From assembly GCF_964340395.1 (NCBI RefSeq), contig NC_135557.1, positions 23,513,725-23,558,724 of the forward strand: 45,000 nucleotides of DNA, written 5' to 3'. Positions 11,502-44,385 of the stretch are shown here, in pieces (position 1 is the stretch's first letter; the number at the start of each line of letters is the position of its first letter). The notes beneath the pieces were generated by a model, which saw nothing but the letters and a program-made list of their open reading frames with translations, did no database searches and had not been told where the DNA came from. The position numbers and the translations under genes are program-made. This DNA comes from Glandiceps talaboti. Lineage: Eukaryota > Hemichordata > Enteropneusta > Spengelidae.

Positions 11502-12940
11502 ATTAGTAATAACACAACATATTCAAGCACAGCAGAAATGGTACACGTGGAAAACACAGTATGGTTATCAGTTCGTGTAACAAAAGAGACACAAATCACT
11601 AGCGCAGACAAGCAATGAAAACAAACATCACTTCGCGCCATAATTATGATCGTCTGATTAAATTGACCGAGTGGAGAATGTTCTTCTCGAGTACAGACAC
11701 GCATAGAATGTATTCTGTTTAAACTCACTACAGACACTTTTAATCGTACCGACTCGATGCTTTCGCCTGGGGTTTGGCCATGTCTCTCATTTTGTACTAC
11801 ACTTTTGCCAATATAAGGGTGACAACTTGGGATAGAATACAAAGGTACTGGTGTTAGTAACCAAAGAGGGTTGCAAAACTATATGTTAACATTTCATCAC
11901 CATAACATGTGTTTAATAGTGAAAAACCCTACATAACATTGACAAGCTTGCACGCTCAGTAAACATTTATTTGCTAGGGATGACGAGTGTTTATTTTGAT
12001 TATTGATTTTTTTTTCATCAGCGTCAGATGACGTGAAGGCTATAGTGGCAATTCTAGCTGTTTACTGCAGACAACAATGTGTGGGACGTTCCAACGCTTC
12101 TCGTGAAGGCAAACTGTAAATTGAGAAAGCGTGTGGTGTGAGACCACATTCAAACTATGAAGTGAAATTAACAGATGCATATTCAATAAGTTACTATATT
12201 TGAAGACGGTGACTCATCACTCCTTCCAGTAATTTGTAACCATAGACTCTGAAACTAAAGATCGTTTATGAGTAGTCAATTCTCGTTTGTATAGTTCGTT
12301 TTCTCATCCCTTACAAAATTGCTTTTGTAAAATGAGGTCATCCATGAAATAAAAGGAAATTACACAGTGATATCCATGATGAAGATAATATACATGCGGA
12401 ATTTTGAAATTAGAAATTGTTCAATTTAGAAAAGTAAAATTATTCGCTGTCAAACAACATAATTTACAAATACTACACTGAAAAAATACGCATAGAGTGA
12501 AAAATTACCTCGATGTATGTACTATTGCCAACAACTACAGTATATTTTTAAGATTTCAATTTTCGGCGAGAAGAGAAACTGGTTGTGTTTTATGACCCTA
12601 TCTAGGAAGGCGTGCAGAGTACGTATGAATAAAATATATTTTAAAGGTATTTTATTTTAGCAGAGAACCACAACATCAAAAAAAAGGTTGAAAAAATGGT
12701 CAAAGTGAAAATGTAGTATTTGATATCATATCACTTGCTAGCATGACATATTTCGGTCGCCAAAACTACGACCTACATACGTAGTCATATGACTCTGTGA
12801 AATCATAAATAAAGCGAAAGCCACAAGTCATCATGTTTACTAAAAGGGTGCAGTGCGGATATTGTCATCAGTGTATGAGTAACAATAATTTAATAATCTG
12901 ACATGAATACACAAAAAATGACTCATATATATATGTGCAA

Positions 12941-12943
<3 letters not shown>

Positions 12944-13022
<79 letters not shown>

Positions 13023-13042
13023 TATGTATATATATATATATA
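12944..13042. repeat. (AT)n microsatellite
   Basis: A near-pure AT dinucleotide run of about 100 bases. Confidence 0.95.
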
Positions 13043-16000
13043 TGATAAGTTTTATTCATATGTTTTGTAATTATTGAACAACGATGACATGGTGTGATAT
13101 CAAAATCACAAAACAATGCAAAGTTAAGGTAAATAATAGAATTACCAACAGTAAAGTGTTGTATCGCCTGATTTTGTTTTATTTTTTTTAAATTATTTTT
13201 TTGAATGTCTCCCAAAACCCGATTTGTAAAACAGAACGTGCAATTTCCCCAGCCCTCCCAACTTGTAAATATTGAAGGCCGCCCCTTACCTCGCCATACT
13301 ATTTTTAAAGTCTTTTCTGTTAGTAAAATGAATCATTAAGTTGATATTTATTCAAATCAGAATCAGATATCAATTACAATGCGAATGTTTAATTGTTTTC
13401 ATATATAATTACATTTTAACATTTGTTTTATCAAATTTAATTTCGCTTCCAAATTGCCCTTTGACTCAAAGTTGCCAACAAGCGTACACGTGTTGAACCG
13501 TATATTTACCGTACTACAATATGAGGTGATGCCAGTGTTTGAGCAAGAGCTCTTGAATATGGGAGTGTGTTGACCTTTCATGAAGTAGTATGTATTCAAT
13601 ATACGTGTCTTGAACCCAGAGAATGGAACGCGGAAAAACCTCGAGTATAAAGTTAATCTCTCCGTGTGGTTTCTCAAGTTTCTCAAGGACATCATGGGTC
13701 AGTATATGCTAAATGACAGATTGAAGCATAAACTAAACTGAGGAGTTGAAAGGTTAAGTTGCGATAAATAAAGATGAAAATTACTCTTTATAACACACCA
13801 CACCTGTATATATTGCAACTGTGGGGCGATAATCCCCACCGAGTTAGTCATCATATGCTTTTATAGACTTTATTGTTTATCGCTATTTATTCATCTTAGT
13901 CATTTCATTTCTTTTTTAATTGTCAGATCAATAATTGTGAAAAAACCCTGAAGACATCACCGTTCTAGTACGATCTTGAAAAAAAAACACCCAAACTAAA
14001 CGCATAGTATACCCAACAACCGCTTAATTTGTACAACACATGTACAGTCTGCATTTGCGATGCTCAACATACCATTATATTTGTGAGTGGATTTTGGTCG
14101 TATCAAGCTAAATTTCAGTACATGATAATGCAATAGAAAGATGTTAATGTCGTAATGTTTGCAATAGATGACAATAACACATCTCTACCTACCAATGTAA
14201 CATGCTGTTTATGTCGGACACGGACCAAAGATTCAGTACAAAAAAAAGAGTACAATGAAAGAGATAAAAGAGAAAGGTGAAAAGTGCGTTGGTACGACTT
14301 AAATGAGGGTGATGTGAGCGACCACAGAATTAACGAGTTGTTATCGTCTACAGCGTTTAAGAAAACCAGTCAACCATTTATAAAAAAAAATAGGTTCTCT
14401 TCCTCGTAGTCGGTCTGAACCCGGAAGATATGTTTCACACGCAAAATAAATACTTTCTCTAAATATAGCTGAACATGAAGTCAGAACTACTTTGCTACAA
14501 TATCGATAATAGTGCCACCTGCGGATGAAATCATCAAAACTATGTACATGTACATAATAGACAATAACTGCAAACATTTATTTTCTTCATCATAATGCCA
14601 TCAACTATGAGTAAGAAAAACGAGATACAAATGAAATCGAACGACAATCTCTTTTACAGGACACTGACATATAGAATAGACCACGGTCTCGGACTACATA
14701 CTAGTAATACTGTGCACTGTTTCTGTCACAGTGGTCCGCGCCTGGTACTAGAATGATTTAGGAGTATTTCCATATGAAATGATTGAAAAGGGGTGCGTCA
14801 GGATATTACGTTTATCAGTGTGCAATTTTTTAATTGATTGCAAATATGACTGTTACAAAATCATTTTGCGTACGGTATGTCAATATAACGATCGTGTTGG
14901 CAAAACTCAGTTCCTAAATTTAAATAAAACGCGGAAAAACATTCAGTTGACCTGACGTCTGCTAGCTAAATGCGGGTCGAGAACGAAGGCTGTCACTTTA
15001 CAGAAAGGTTGAATAAATTAACCTTGTCTTATTTGTTCTAGAATCACACCGACTATTTTTATACTTGCGTACTGAAGCAAGGACACACAAACTTTCGAAG
15101 TGGCTTTCATCAGTGAGTGTTGATAGTAATGCACCCTTACAATGTATCTATATTACTGACATATACTATCTTAGTATCTATGTATTATTAAAATAAACTA
15201 AAATGATAAGTTGAGTTCCTTATGTCGCCTCAGCAACACGTGGTATTGCTGACGTATTACATATATCAACATCTGGCATCTATATCGGTCTTTCTTGCTG
15301 AAAACGAGTTTACGGGAAGTATGACTTAGAATCCATGCCACCAGTTCTATAAATACATACATGTATGTACATGTATGAGCTCCAATAGGACGACACACCC
15401 TTTCGTTTTGACAGTCTAAAAGTGTTTTGGTTTTTTCATTCCACACGTATATAATAGTTTCCTACACTGCAGCATACAGTATGTTGCTCTTATTTTCCAC
15501 TGACCAGCTGCTGTTTATTGATTGATTTGTCAGGGGATAAGTTAATATGTAACTTTCGCTTGTTTCAGTGACATCCAGTCTGGTATCATACGTGAAAGAA
15601 AGGAGAAACTCAATGTACATAGCACATGACAAAAACCCCTGACATCCGCGTATCTACACGCATCACTCTACTAGACATCACCACTGTGACTTATAGTTAG
15701 TAGGCATTTATATTCACCATTACAACCGAACTGGATTCAGTATACAACTGCGAACATGTATAAAGTTGTTTTTTCGATTCAGAGTCAGATTCACTTTGGA
15801 GAACAATATGAGACTAGCTTCATAGTGAGCCTTAGATTCGATCAGCCTTATGTGGTCTCATATACATTATCACGATGACACACAACATCCATCACACATG
15901 AAAGAATACCAGAGGCTACAGAAAAGGGTCCAATTCAAGTTCTCGCCCACAGGGTGCCCACCGACAAACATACATCAGATACCTACCACACACATATCAG

Positions 16001-16147
16001 CGACAAACTTTTATATTTTCTATTATGTATTTTCCCCATACAAGCTGAGACATTCCCTCTCCGGTCACGATGTTGTGAAGAGGGAACATTTCATCTTGCC
16101 TTGAGGTATTATTTCTTGTTGTTGGGTGTAATCGTGACTTTTTGAGT

Positions 16148-16582
16148 CACAGTCATGTGTGAGCTAATATATCCTATACCAGGATGACAATATTCTATTC
16201 TAGGTTGATCATAATATAAAAAATAATGATGTTATTAGGTATTTACGATAAACAAAAATGTACATGACCGGACATTTTTGTGAGCTTTCTGTTCCTTCAT
16301 AAATCATATGTAGGAAACCTTAATCATACGACCATGTTTGTGGTAGTTTTCCGGGGCAATAACCGGCGACGGTATTTTTTAATTATCGTAAATACCTAAT
16401 AATGTCATTATTAACTATTTCTTTATCCACTCTTCCTCTGCGCTTCGAGCTCTTCGGAGATGAGGCGCATTACAAATCATCTTATTATTATTATATTATT
16501 ATTATTATTATTTTGTATTATGATCATCCTAGAATAGAATATTATCATCCTGGACTAGACTATTAGCTCACAAGTAACTGTG
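16148..16582. mobile_element. Fold-back MITE-like element with long terminal inverted repeats
   Basis: The left part (cacagtcatgtgtgagctaat, then a long run to about 16250) is repeated inverted at the right (about 16375-16582). Shared pieces include tgtgagctaata, ccaggatga, aatattctattctagg, gatcataata and the inner ttaggtatttacgataa. The arms enclose a stretch with two short GC-rich complementary pieces (gcgcttcgagctcttcggag ... gaggcgc) followed by ATT repeats. No transposase is present, so it would be non-autonomous. Confidence 0.82.
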
Positions 16583-16958
16583 GTATGAGAGTTATATATG
16601 AGGTTGAATCTGAGACTGAATACTGATGAGACTCTGATTCGGAAACCACAGTTACATACGTCAAATGCGGAATATATATAAAAAAAAAAAAACATTACTC
16701 ATAAAAGAAACATGAATTTTTAGGAGTTTCTTGTCTGTGAAGAAGTGTTGAGTCAACAGGGGTATCAGTAACCAATTACTAATTATAGTCATTATTATCA
16801 AGTTGAATAAAGTTGTGTGACTAGAAACCCTACTAGAGTATCGAGTTGAAATGTGAAAACAAAATAGAATGATGGAAGTTGGAGTAAAACTAACTGACAT
16901 TATATAGAATGGAAGAAATGCAATGGAGATGGAATCTCACTGATGAAATTCGAGCAGT

Positions 16959-17281
16959 GTGGCAAATATAACCTTCTATTGTATTACGATTGGTGACGAG
17001 CTGTTATTTACCATTGTGAATGGAACGCGGAAATCCCTCATGAAACAACTCTGGTCTTTTTTTAAAAATACAAAAATGTTCATCGGCATGGTAGATCAAA
17101 TGGTTTACACAAGTTACAACACACAAGCAGGTACAATGACCTTTCTAGCATTGAGCTTTCGATCTGTCTTCCTCATCAGAATGACAAATTGCATATCGTT
17201 ACAGCTGGAAAACCTTTGAACTGCTTCGTGAGAGCTGTAAATCAACTATGATACAGTAAATGTCACAGTGTTCAAGTACTA
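16959..17281 (+). pseudogene. Decayed Ig-domain relic 1
   Basis: At the left, NITFYC followed by IVNGT resembles a B strand and the C-strand region seen in B3. At 17203-17235 the frame reads NCFVRAVNQ, like an F strand with A-x-N. One frame over, from about 17242, it reads YDTVNVTVFKY, close to the end of B4 (NQLYD ... NVTVF). The two pieces need a frameshift to join, and the flanking splice sites are not recognisable. Best read as an eroded copy of a receptor exon; chance similarity is not excluded for the left part. Confidence 0.4.
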
Positions 17282-17752
17282 AGGAGGCCCCTTCAACAGT
17301 TGCATGTAGCGTCAGGCCATGGGGTCACAACCAAAGATTACAACAGAACACTCCATGAAGAACGATAGCAAATCTAGTGCAATCTTATATGTGTCGGCGC
17401 TGTTCTACGAATGTTATGGTCACATCTAAGTGTGCATTAATCGGAAAAATCATCAACTGAATCGAAAGCTTTCAATAATAAGAATTGCAAACTTTGTATA
17501 GCAAAGGTATTAAAATGTGAATCAACAGTTCGGTATTGGCAGTCAATAACTCACCATTGACCATTTATTTGAATACTAATAATAGCTTCACGAGCTATAA
17601 TAAACAACTCAGCTCGGTTTTTATCGTCGATATTGCCACAAATTTATGACAAGCGTGTTTACATAGTGTGTTTGTTCAAGGATTTCACGCATGGACAGAA
17701 TACCAGACGTCTATAAATGTTGGATTTCCATTTAGGTCAGGGCAGAAGAATA

Positions 17753-17962
17753 ATCCATTACCCGACTGTCAACATTTATGAAAACGAATGTGGAGTCATT
17801 TCAGTGTTTGAGGGCGCTATTTTATGTTATCCGAAAACTTCAGAAAACTATGTGTGGAATAACACTATTAACTGGAAAACAGAGGAGGACGAAATGACTG
17901 ATATGAACATGACGAAAGAGGAGAGATGGGTTGGTAGCAATGTGAGTAAGAGTCAATAAAGT
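17753..17962 (+). pseudogene. Decayed Ig-domain relic 2
   Basis: The reading frame contains YPTVNIYEN, a V-x-E-G turn and a Cys (ILCYP), then N-T-I-N-W and TKEERWVGSN, in the order of an Ig domain like A2 (PPIVNIVEN ... VEG ... WIH). The acceptor AG expected before the YP codons is absent, and the frame stops just before the CATA array. A further scrap on the far side of the arrays (18203-18243, GHSKYTCN then stop) looks like an F strand. A microsatellite expansion may have broken one ancestral exon. Confidence 0.45.
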
Positions 17963-18112
17963 GAATACATACATACATACATACATACATACATACATAC
18001 ATACATACATACATACATAAATGCATACATGCATACATGCATACATGCATGCATACATACATACATACATACATACATACATACATACATACATACATAC
18101 ATACATACATAC
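17963..18112. repeat. (CATA)n microsatellite
   Basis: A tetranucleotide run with an inner CATG-containing block at about 18019-18052. Confidence 0.95.
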
Positions 18113-18120
18113 ACAGAACA

Positions 18121-18129
18121 TCTCTGTAT

Positions 18130-18172
<43 letters not shown>
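18121..18172. repeat. (CT)n microsatellite
   Basis: A dinucleotide run immediately after the CATA array. Confidence 0.95.
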
Positions 18173-18176
<4 letters not shown>

Positions 18177-18518
18177 CAAAGGTTACAGGTCAACGGAGAT
18201 GCATTACTTTTGAAGAAAAAGGTCATAGTAAATACACATGTAATTGAAATACACATATTTAGACTGGTTATAGCAATGATAAGACGATAGTCATGTACTA
18301 GGGTCACAGTGATATACGGAGGAGCGCCATGGTTGACACTTCGGGAACAAACATTAGATTTTCCTCCAGTATTCGATACATAATATGTTCATACGTTTAT
18401 ATGATTAAACTGTGTTAAATTAAAATATAATACTGGGGTCATCTGTATATGTCCAATACTAGGGTGCGATCCAGTTGTCTTTACAAATCGATGTACATTT
18501 TCTATTGGTACGGTTCTA

Positions 18519-18633
18519 GATCTGATTAGAAATATATTTAGGTACGAGAAAGAGTTGTCTGGCAGAGCTTTTTAAAAAGTTGGTCCAGATCAAAAGAATG
18601 ATCGTATGTAATACTGTAAAACTAATGGCACAT
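18519..18633 (-). mobile_element. SINE-family fragment, copy a (minus orientation)
   Basis: The run tctggcagagcttttt...gtccagatcaaaagaa...gtatgtaata...ctaatggca matches 24628-24735 in the same order with substitutions. The tail-side ctgattagaaa...tttag also matches the equivalent part of copy b. The tRNA-like head is missing. Confidence 0.65.
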
Positions 18634-18855
18634 TGACAAAGATGACACTCTTGGTAAAACCTTGGATTGCAACAGTCACCTTCAGTAATCGTCATTTAGA
18701 TATAAGTTACCGAAACTTAGTTAACTTCCCGAAAACAATACTTGCTTCAAGTTGGAATTCCCATGCATTTTACGACAATTTCACAATGAAGTATCATATG
18801 TATAGTTTTAACTAGTATGTATTTGGCAATGAGCCAGTATAAAAGCGAAAATCAC

Positions 18856-18948
18856 TAGTTAGTTAGTTAGTTAGTTAATTGGTCGGTCGGTCGGTCGGTC
18901 GGTCAGTCAGTCAGTCAGTCAGTCGGTCTGTCGATCGGTCAATCAGTC
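18856..18948. repeat. GTTA/GGTC/AGTC tetranucleotide array
   Basis: Three successive tetranucleotide blocks that differ from one another by single base changes, as expected from slippage after point mutation. Confidence 0.95.
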
Positions 18949-19065
18949 ATAAATTTCATGTGTTAAACGTTTGTCACTGATTGCTTTGTCATATAGATTT
19001 ATTGTAGTTCCGCTTAAATAAGTTTGTCTTTGAATCATATTAGTCATTGACTTGAATTGTTCGCC

Positions 19066-19541
19066 CACAGTCTACAGAATACTTTATTTCGTTCACAGTC
19101 TACAGAATACTTTATTTCGTTCACAGTCTACAGAATACTTTATTTCGTTCACAGTCTACAGAATACTTTATTTCGTTCACAGTCTACAGAATACTTTATT
19201 TCGTTCACAGTCTACAGAATACTTTATTTTGTTCACAATCTACAGAATACTTTATTTCGTTCACAGTCTACAGAATACTTTATTTTGTTCACAGTCTACA
19301 GAATACTTTATTTTGTTCACAGTCTACAGAATACTTTATTTCGCTCACAGTCTACAGAATACTTTATTTCGTTCACGGTCTACAGAATACTTTATTTTGT
19401 TCACAGTCTACAGAATACTTTATTTCGCCCACAGTCTACAGAATACTTTATTTTGTTCACAGTCTACAGAATACTTTATTTCGCTCACAGTCTACAGAAT
19501 ACTTTATTTTGTTCACAGTCTACAGAATACTTTATTTCGTT
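19066..19541. repeat. 28-bp minisatellite, 17 copies
   Basis: Seventeen contiguous copies of a unit beginning cacagtctacagaatacttt and ending atttcgtt, all exactly 28 bp with no indel. Variation is limited mainly to the last four bases (cgtt, tgtt, cgct, cgcc) and two changes in cacag (cacaa, cacgg). Because 28 is not a multiple of 3 and no unit frame has a stop, long artefactual open frames appear. The array ends about 400 bp before the gene B start codon. Confidence 0.97.
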
Positions 19542-19782
19542 CACTAGTCTTCAAATTAAAATTGCCATAAATATCCACTATATGATTAATCATAATTATA
19601 TTCACTAAATAATTAATATGACATTCGAATTAGAGTACAATGTAAGTAAACGCAAAATTGAAATAATTACTGCTTCACGGATATCTCTCAACGTAGAGCT
19701 TGATCGTTTTTCCAGTTGTGGATCATTTGAAGAGCGCCCCTAACTCCGCCATCGTGTGTATTAATTACATGTAGAATTTCAG

Positions 19783-19806
19783 TATATACTATCCGGTCAA
19801 AGGTCA
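19783..19806 (+). promoter_or_regulatory. Candidate gene B promoter elements (TATA-like and DR1)
   Basis: TATATA at 19783-19788 is followed by CGGTCA-A-AGGTCA at 19794-19806, a direct repeat with one-base spacing like a nuclear-receptor DR1 site with one mismatch. They lie about 150 bp before the gene B ATG. Both are short motifs that could occur by chance. Confidence 0.25.
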
Positions 19807-19948
19807 AGCTATTCTGTACATGTAATTCAATCATACATATGTTTTGTAAATGATATTAAGGAGTTAAACGCACAGGAATATCTACTTTAAAAGTCAATCT
19901 GCGTGAGTCGTAGACTGGGAAAAATAGTCGTCTCGTGAACGTTGCACC

Positions 19949-40616
<20,668 letters not shown>

Positions 40617-41360
40617 GATAGATCCTTAAAAGAGAAATGGAAAAGTCATCAACTGGGATATTTGTACAACAGTGTCTACACAATACAGACGATACACATC
40701 AGGCTTATGTTATGGAGACCTATCCCTAACCTAACAATAACCCCAACTCCCATGCTTGAATACGAATGTGTATGTATAGTAAAATTGTTCCGTTGATATA
40801 CATTCTTACCAGCCAACTGTAGAAACAAGAAATTACAGAAAAACAGTATCAGTTGGTGCAAGTGGATATGAATATTAAAATTATTGCGATTATAATATCC
40901 CTCAGATCATTAATATAGTGGTCTGAGAACACAAGTATCATAAAAAATCAGTTTCATCTCATCTTATGAATTCAATGGGCCGAGTGTGGAAATTCGTCCC
41001 CATGTAGTGTGCTAGAGTTACACAAAGTAACTAAAAATGAAGTAGAACACCTGTGGAGGATATTCGTTGTTGATCATTGACATACTACTATCAAGTATTG
41101 GTTAATCCCACTCTGCTTGATATCTCTCTAAATACTGATTACAACACAGTAGGTTAACACAGAGCATTGCATATAGCAAGGTTGAACAGTCTAGTTAATT
41201 GGTTTACATTTCAGTCTGTATTTTCACTCTAAGTCTTTTTTGTGTGGAAATTTCAAGTTTAAGGAGGGGTATTTTTTATGTTCTACTTTTATTTGTTTAC
41301 TCTACTGTGGATGTGTACCATAGAAGGTAGTCTATCAGTAGACATCAAGTGATATCGCTG

Positions 41361-41452
41361 CTACACTATTCCGCTATCCTAACTGACGTTTTTATTTTTT
41401 TTATTTTCGCTCTTCAAAATCAAAATGTCAGTTCAGATAGTAAATAGTGTAG
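41361..41452. mobile_element. Hairpin element in gene B 3' region
   Basis: ctacactatt...ctatcctaactgacgtttt pairs with aaaatgtcagttcagatagtaaatagtgtag. The loop is T-rich. A related stretch (aaactgtcagttaggatatc, near 43430) recurs 2 kb on. Confidence 0.7.
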
Positions 41453-42037
41453 TCCAGTAGTACTAGTCCTTCGAATCTACACATAAAAGCGATTGATAGT
41501 ATTGAATGTGATAATATAACAGATGTCTTACATTGCTTTGGTATTGTTCATAATTAATTTGTAAATATGCCCGCGGTTTTAGTATAGTAGTCTTGATAGA
41601 TAAGTCCCAAGTTCAGTGAAGCAGTAATATGTTCCAGTTAAAAATATATTTATATACAGGATTCGTTGCACAGAACTAAATTACAATATTTCACTTAATG
41701 CCTGGACAGATAGTTTTAATATCACTTTTGTCTAATGTTAGCAGAGACTCTAAATAACCCAGACATTCTGTGAATAGACCTAGACGTCAACGCATGCGCA
41801 GTGAACAAACGTCTCGTGGCGATTGATATAAATTTATACAACTTCAAACCACTGTTATGTATTAGATATTGATGGGAGTTGCAAGTTCAAAACAATTGTT
41901 GAGCAATAACAAAACACTTATAGTGTTGACATGAGAGTGTTTGAATGTAATTAAATAATGTTTTTTTGAGACACTACATGTACAGATAAGTTGTCAACAA
42001 GGACTACAACAGGTTTGAGTGACAGACCAACTTCAAT

Positions 42038-42043
42038 AATAAA
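42038..42043 (+). terminator. Candidate poly(A) signal for gene B
   Basis: AATAAA followed within 20 bases by GT-rich sequence (acgtttgtgtaaat). A variant ATTAAA at 40874-40879 lies closer to the stop. Confidence 0.4.
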
Positions 42044-42060
42044 ACTATAGAATTACGTTT

Positions 42061-44033
42061 GTGTAAATTCATCATACTATTTTTACCAGTATTGCGTTCT
42101 TGTCATTGTTCACGGCTCAATTTCATCCAGGGTATCTTATATGCATTAAAGTTGTTTGATATAAAATCCAACCAGTCTTAATGAAGTGATGCGTGAGAGA
42201 TTGATAAAGGGAATGTACAGGTCAACTTTAATATCTGTGTAATTGTTCGTGCGCCACCAACGTTGGATTAACAACTTGGTGACCTTCAGTGGAGACACCC
42301 CAGGAACAAATACTTCACAGCAAGGAAGATACTTTACTGGACAACTTAAAATACAACGACATAGAATTGAAATGATTTGGATGGCACTGTTTTCTTGTGT
42401 TGTTAAAACTGCTTCCCTATTTATATTTTTCGGAGCAAGTCATTCCTGAGCCATGACAGGAATGATAAGTGTGATAACGATGCCAGAATGCACATACATC
42501 AAGGACAATGAACTTAAACTACTACATCTTGCCGTAGGGGGCGCTCAAACAGCTGTACAATCCACGGCTTGCACAATGATACAATTATCAAACAAGTGGA
42601 AATGACAACCACACACTACACGACTCTTTACCTAATCACATTGACAAGTTAAAAGTGAAGTAGAAACAGGCTTCTGCTACAAAACTTACATATTGACATT
42701 ACGTTAATTGGCTTTAATTTTTGACTTTTCAACTGATAATCAACATATTGTTAAACTCGTCTACTTCCACATCCCCACCGTACAACACTTGTATACAATC
42801 GTTTCGTTTGCATTTGAAGTCACGGTTGTCTGTGTGTGAAAAAAAGACGCTCATATCTGGTAAGTCAAACACCAAGGTCTCTTCATTGCTCCTGTAATTG
42901 GGGGCAAAGTAAGTCACATGTTGAATGAAGTAGGATAATAAAAAGATAGTGGATTGTGGTATTTAATCGTGTTGTTTTATAGCATCCATTGTTTTCATAA
43001 TCTTGGTACACGTTCATTCCACACGTGAGTGGGGTTATTGAATCATACCTTTCAACACATTGTGTGATGATACACGACAAAGGCAAAAACACCAGTAAAT
43101 ACCATATCGGATCAAATTTTGTCTAGTCGCCTGTAGAAATTTTGGTGAGGATAGTGTAAGCAAACTACTCACAAAATGCTACTGTAAATAAGATATGTAA
43201 CACTATTTCGGTTATCCAATCTGACATGTTGACTTTAAGTTTTGTCGTGTTGTTCAACCCTAGCAGGCGTCTTAACCACATATGATGGGTGCTGACTGAT
43301 AGCGTGGTATGAATGGATGTATCTTGCAGACTATCTGCCATGTTGATTTTTTTTTAAATTGCTCTTTCTTAAAATTAAACAAAAAAAAATCCTAACTCTA
43401 ACCCTAACCTTGCGAAAATGCTAAAAATCAAACTGTCAGTTAGGATATCACAGAGATAGTAAAAGCATTGGTTTTCTATGACGACTACTAGACTACAGGT
43501 AGGCAAATGACAAAAACCTCACGTGGCTTGATTCTCAGTTATATGGTATGTCACTACTAACTTATTATATCCAAATTCACAATTATTTACACGGAGATTG
43601 TCTAATGGAATTACGGACATGTCAAAGGTCACTTGAGTCAAACAATGTAATCTTCAAACATTTGTAAATTTACATAGCACGTTTTAGTATTACATATGTA
43701 TTCAAGGCAGATGCTTTTGATAAACCATTAGACTCGACAGTCGCTCGCACCTTTTTTCCTACGATTTATCTTAACTTAAGTTGTCGCCGCGCTCCGATCC
43801 GGCGCAATACTACTATAATCGCATATTGATATCGAGGGCCGAAGGCCCGAGCTAAAGCCTAGTTATGGCACAATCTATCAGGTAAATACGCCAATGTATG
43901 AAACAAACTTCAAACTATTAAAAAGGGTTCTTGATATAGCTATTATTTATGGTTATTGACAGTGGTGTATGAAAACAAATGTAATCAAACTTACTCACAA
44001 GTAAACAAATAATAGATTATAAACAAATCGATA

Positions 44034-44035
<2 letters not shown>
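42061..44035. other. Downstream intergenic region
   Basis: No gene was recognised. It has a telomere-like phrase (ccctaacc, near 43403), a partial hairpin relative of the 41.4-kb element (about 43338-43470) and a GC hairpin (gggccgaaggccc, near 43838). Confidence 0.55.

Positions 44036-44106
<71 letters not shown>
44036..44106. repeat. (CAAT)n microsatellite
   Basis: About 17 uninterrupted tetranucleotide units. Confidence 0.97.
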
Positions 44107-44107
<1 letters not shown>

Positions 44108-44340
44108 GGTCAATTTTTTATCTGTCTTTACATGCATTTTTATGCCAATGCTCTACGGTTCATTAGACCCCTTAAAACGACTGATGGCTTCAAAGTTTGG
44201 AAAGGAAGATGGATGGTCAATTGTGTATTTGAGGGTCAGTTCTTTAGTACATGTAAGGAACGAGCTGAATTTATGGCATGGGGGGGGGGAGCTGATGAGA
44301 AAATACTTTGATCTAAGTATTGTTTTCACAACGCTCCCAT

Positions 44341-44385
44341 CCCCACCCCGCCACCACCACCAACACCACCACCACCACCACCACT
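44341..44385. repeat. (CAC)n-rich tract
   Basis: A CCACCA-rich run. A second C-rich run lies at 44483-44513. Confidence 0.85.

Larger units (their letters stand above)
8160..16147. other. Intergenic region between gene A 3' end and fold-back element
   Basis: About 8 kb with no convincing coding exon on either strand; open frames here are short and lack domain signatures. The 3' UTR of gene A must lie at its start. Candidate poly(A) signals are ATTAAA at 8518-8523 and AATAAA at 10134-10139. It also holds a CAA array (11434-11501), an AT array (12944-13042) and a 12-bp perfect hairpin (10245-10274). Confidence 0.6.
40617..42060 (+). other. Gene B 3' UTR region
   Basis: Non-coding sequence after the stop, up to a likely poly(A) site. 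It contains the 92-bp hairpin element at 41361-41452. Confidence 0.5.

Noticed and set aside
11432-11842. Minus-strand 136-codon frame ending in poly-Cys
   Set aside because: The end is the CAA microsatellite, and the rest has no domain or splice support.
13399-13695. Minus-strand 98-codon frame, and a 15-base match (aatggaacgcggaaa) between about 13624 and 17025
   Set aside because: The frame shows no known domain. A single 15-base repeat is expected about once by chance in a window this size.
19052-19608. Two overlapping open frames of 172 and 183 codons with repeated peptide
   Set aside because: They come from the stop-free 28-bp minisatellite read in different frames; nothing supports translation.
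42243-42449. 68-codon frame downstream of gene B considered as a missing ITIM exon
   Set aside because: It has no tyrosine in an ITIM context, and no acceptor matching the B17 phase was seen.
43381-43412. Telomere-like ccctaacc phrase
   Set aside because: Only one or two units are present, so it is neither a telomere nor an interstitial array.
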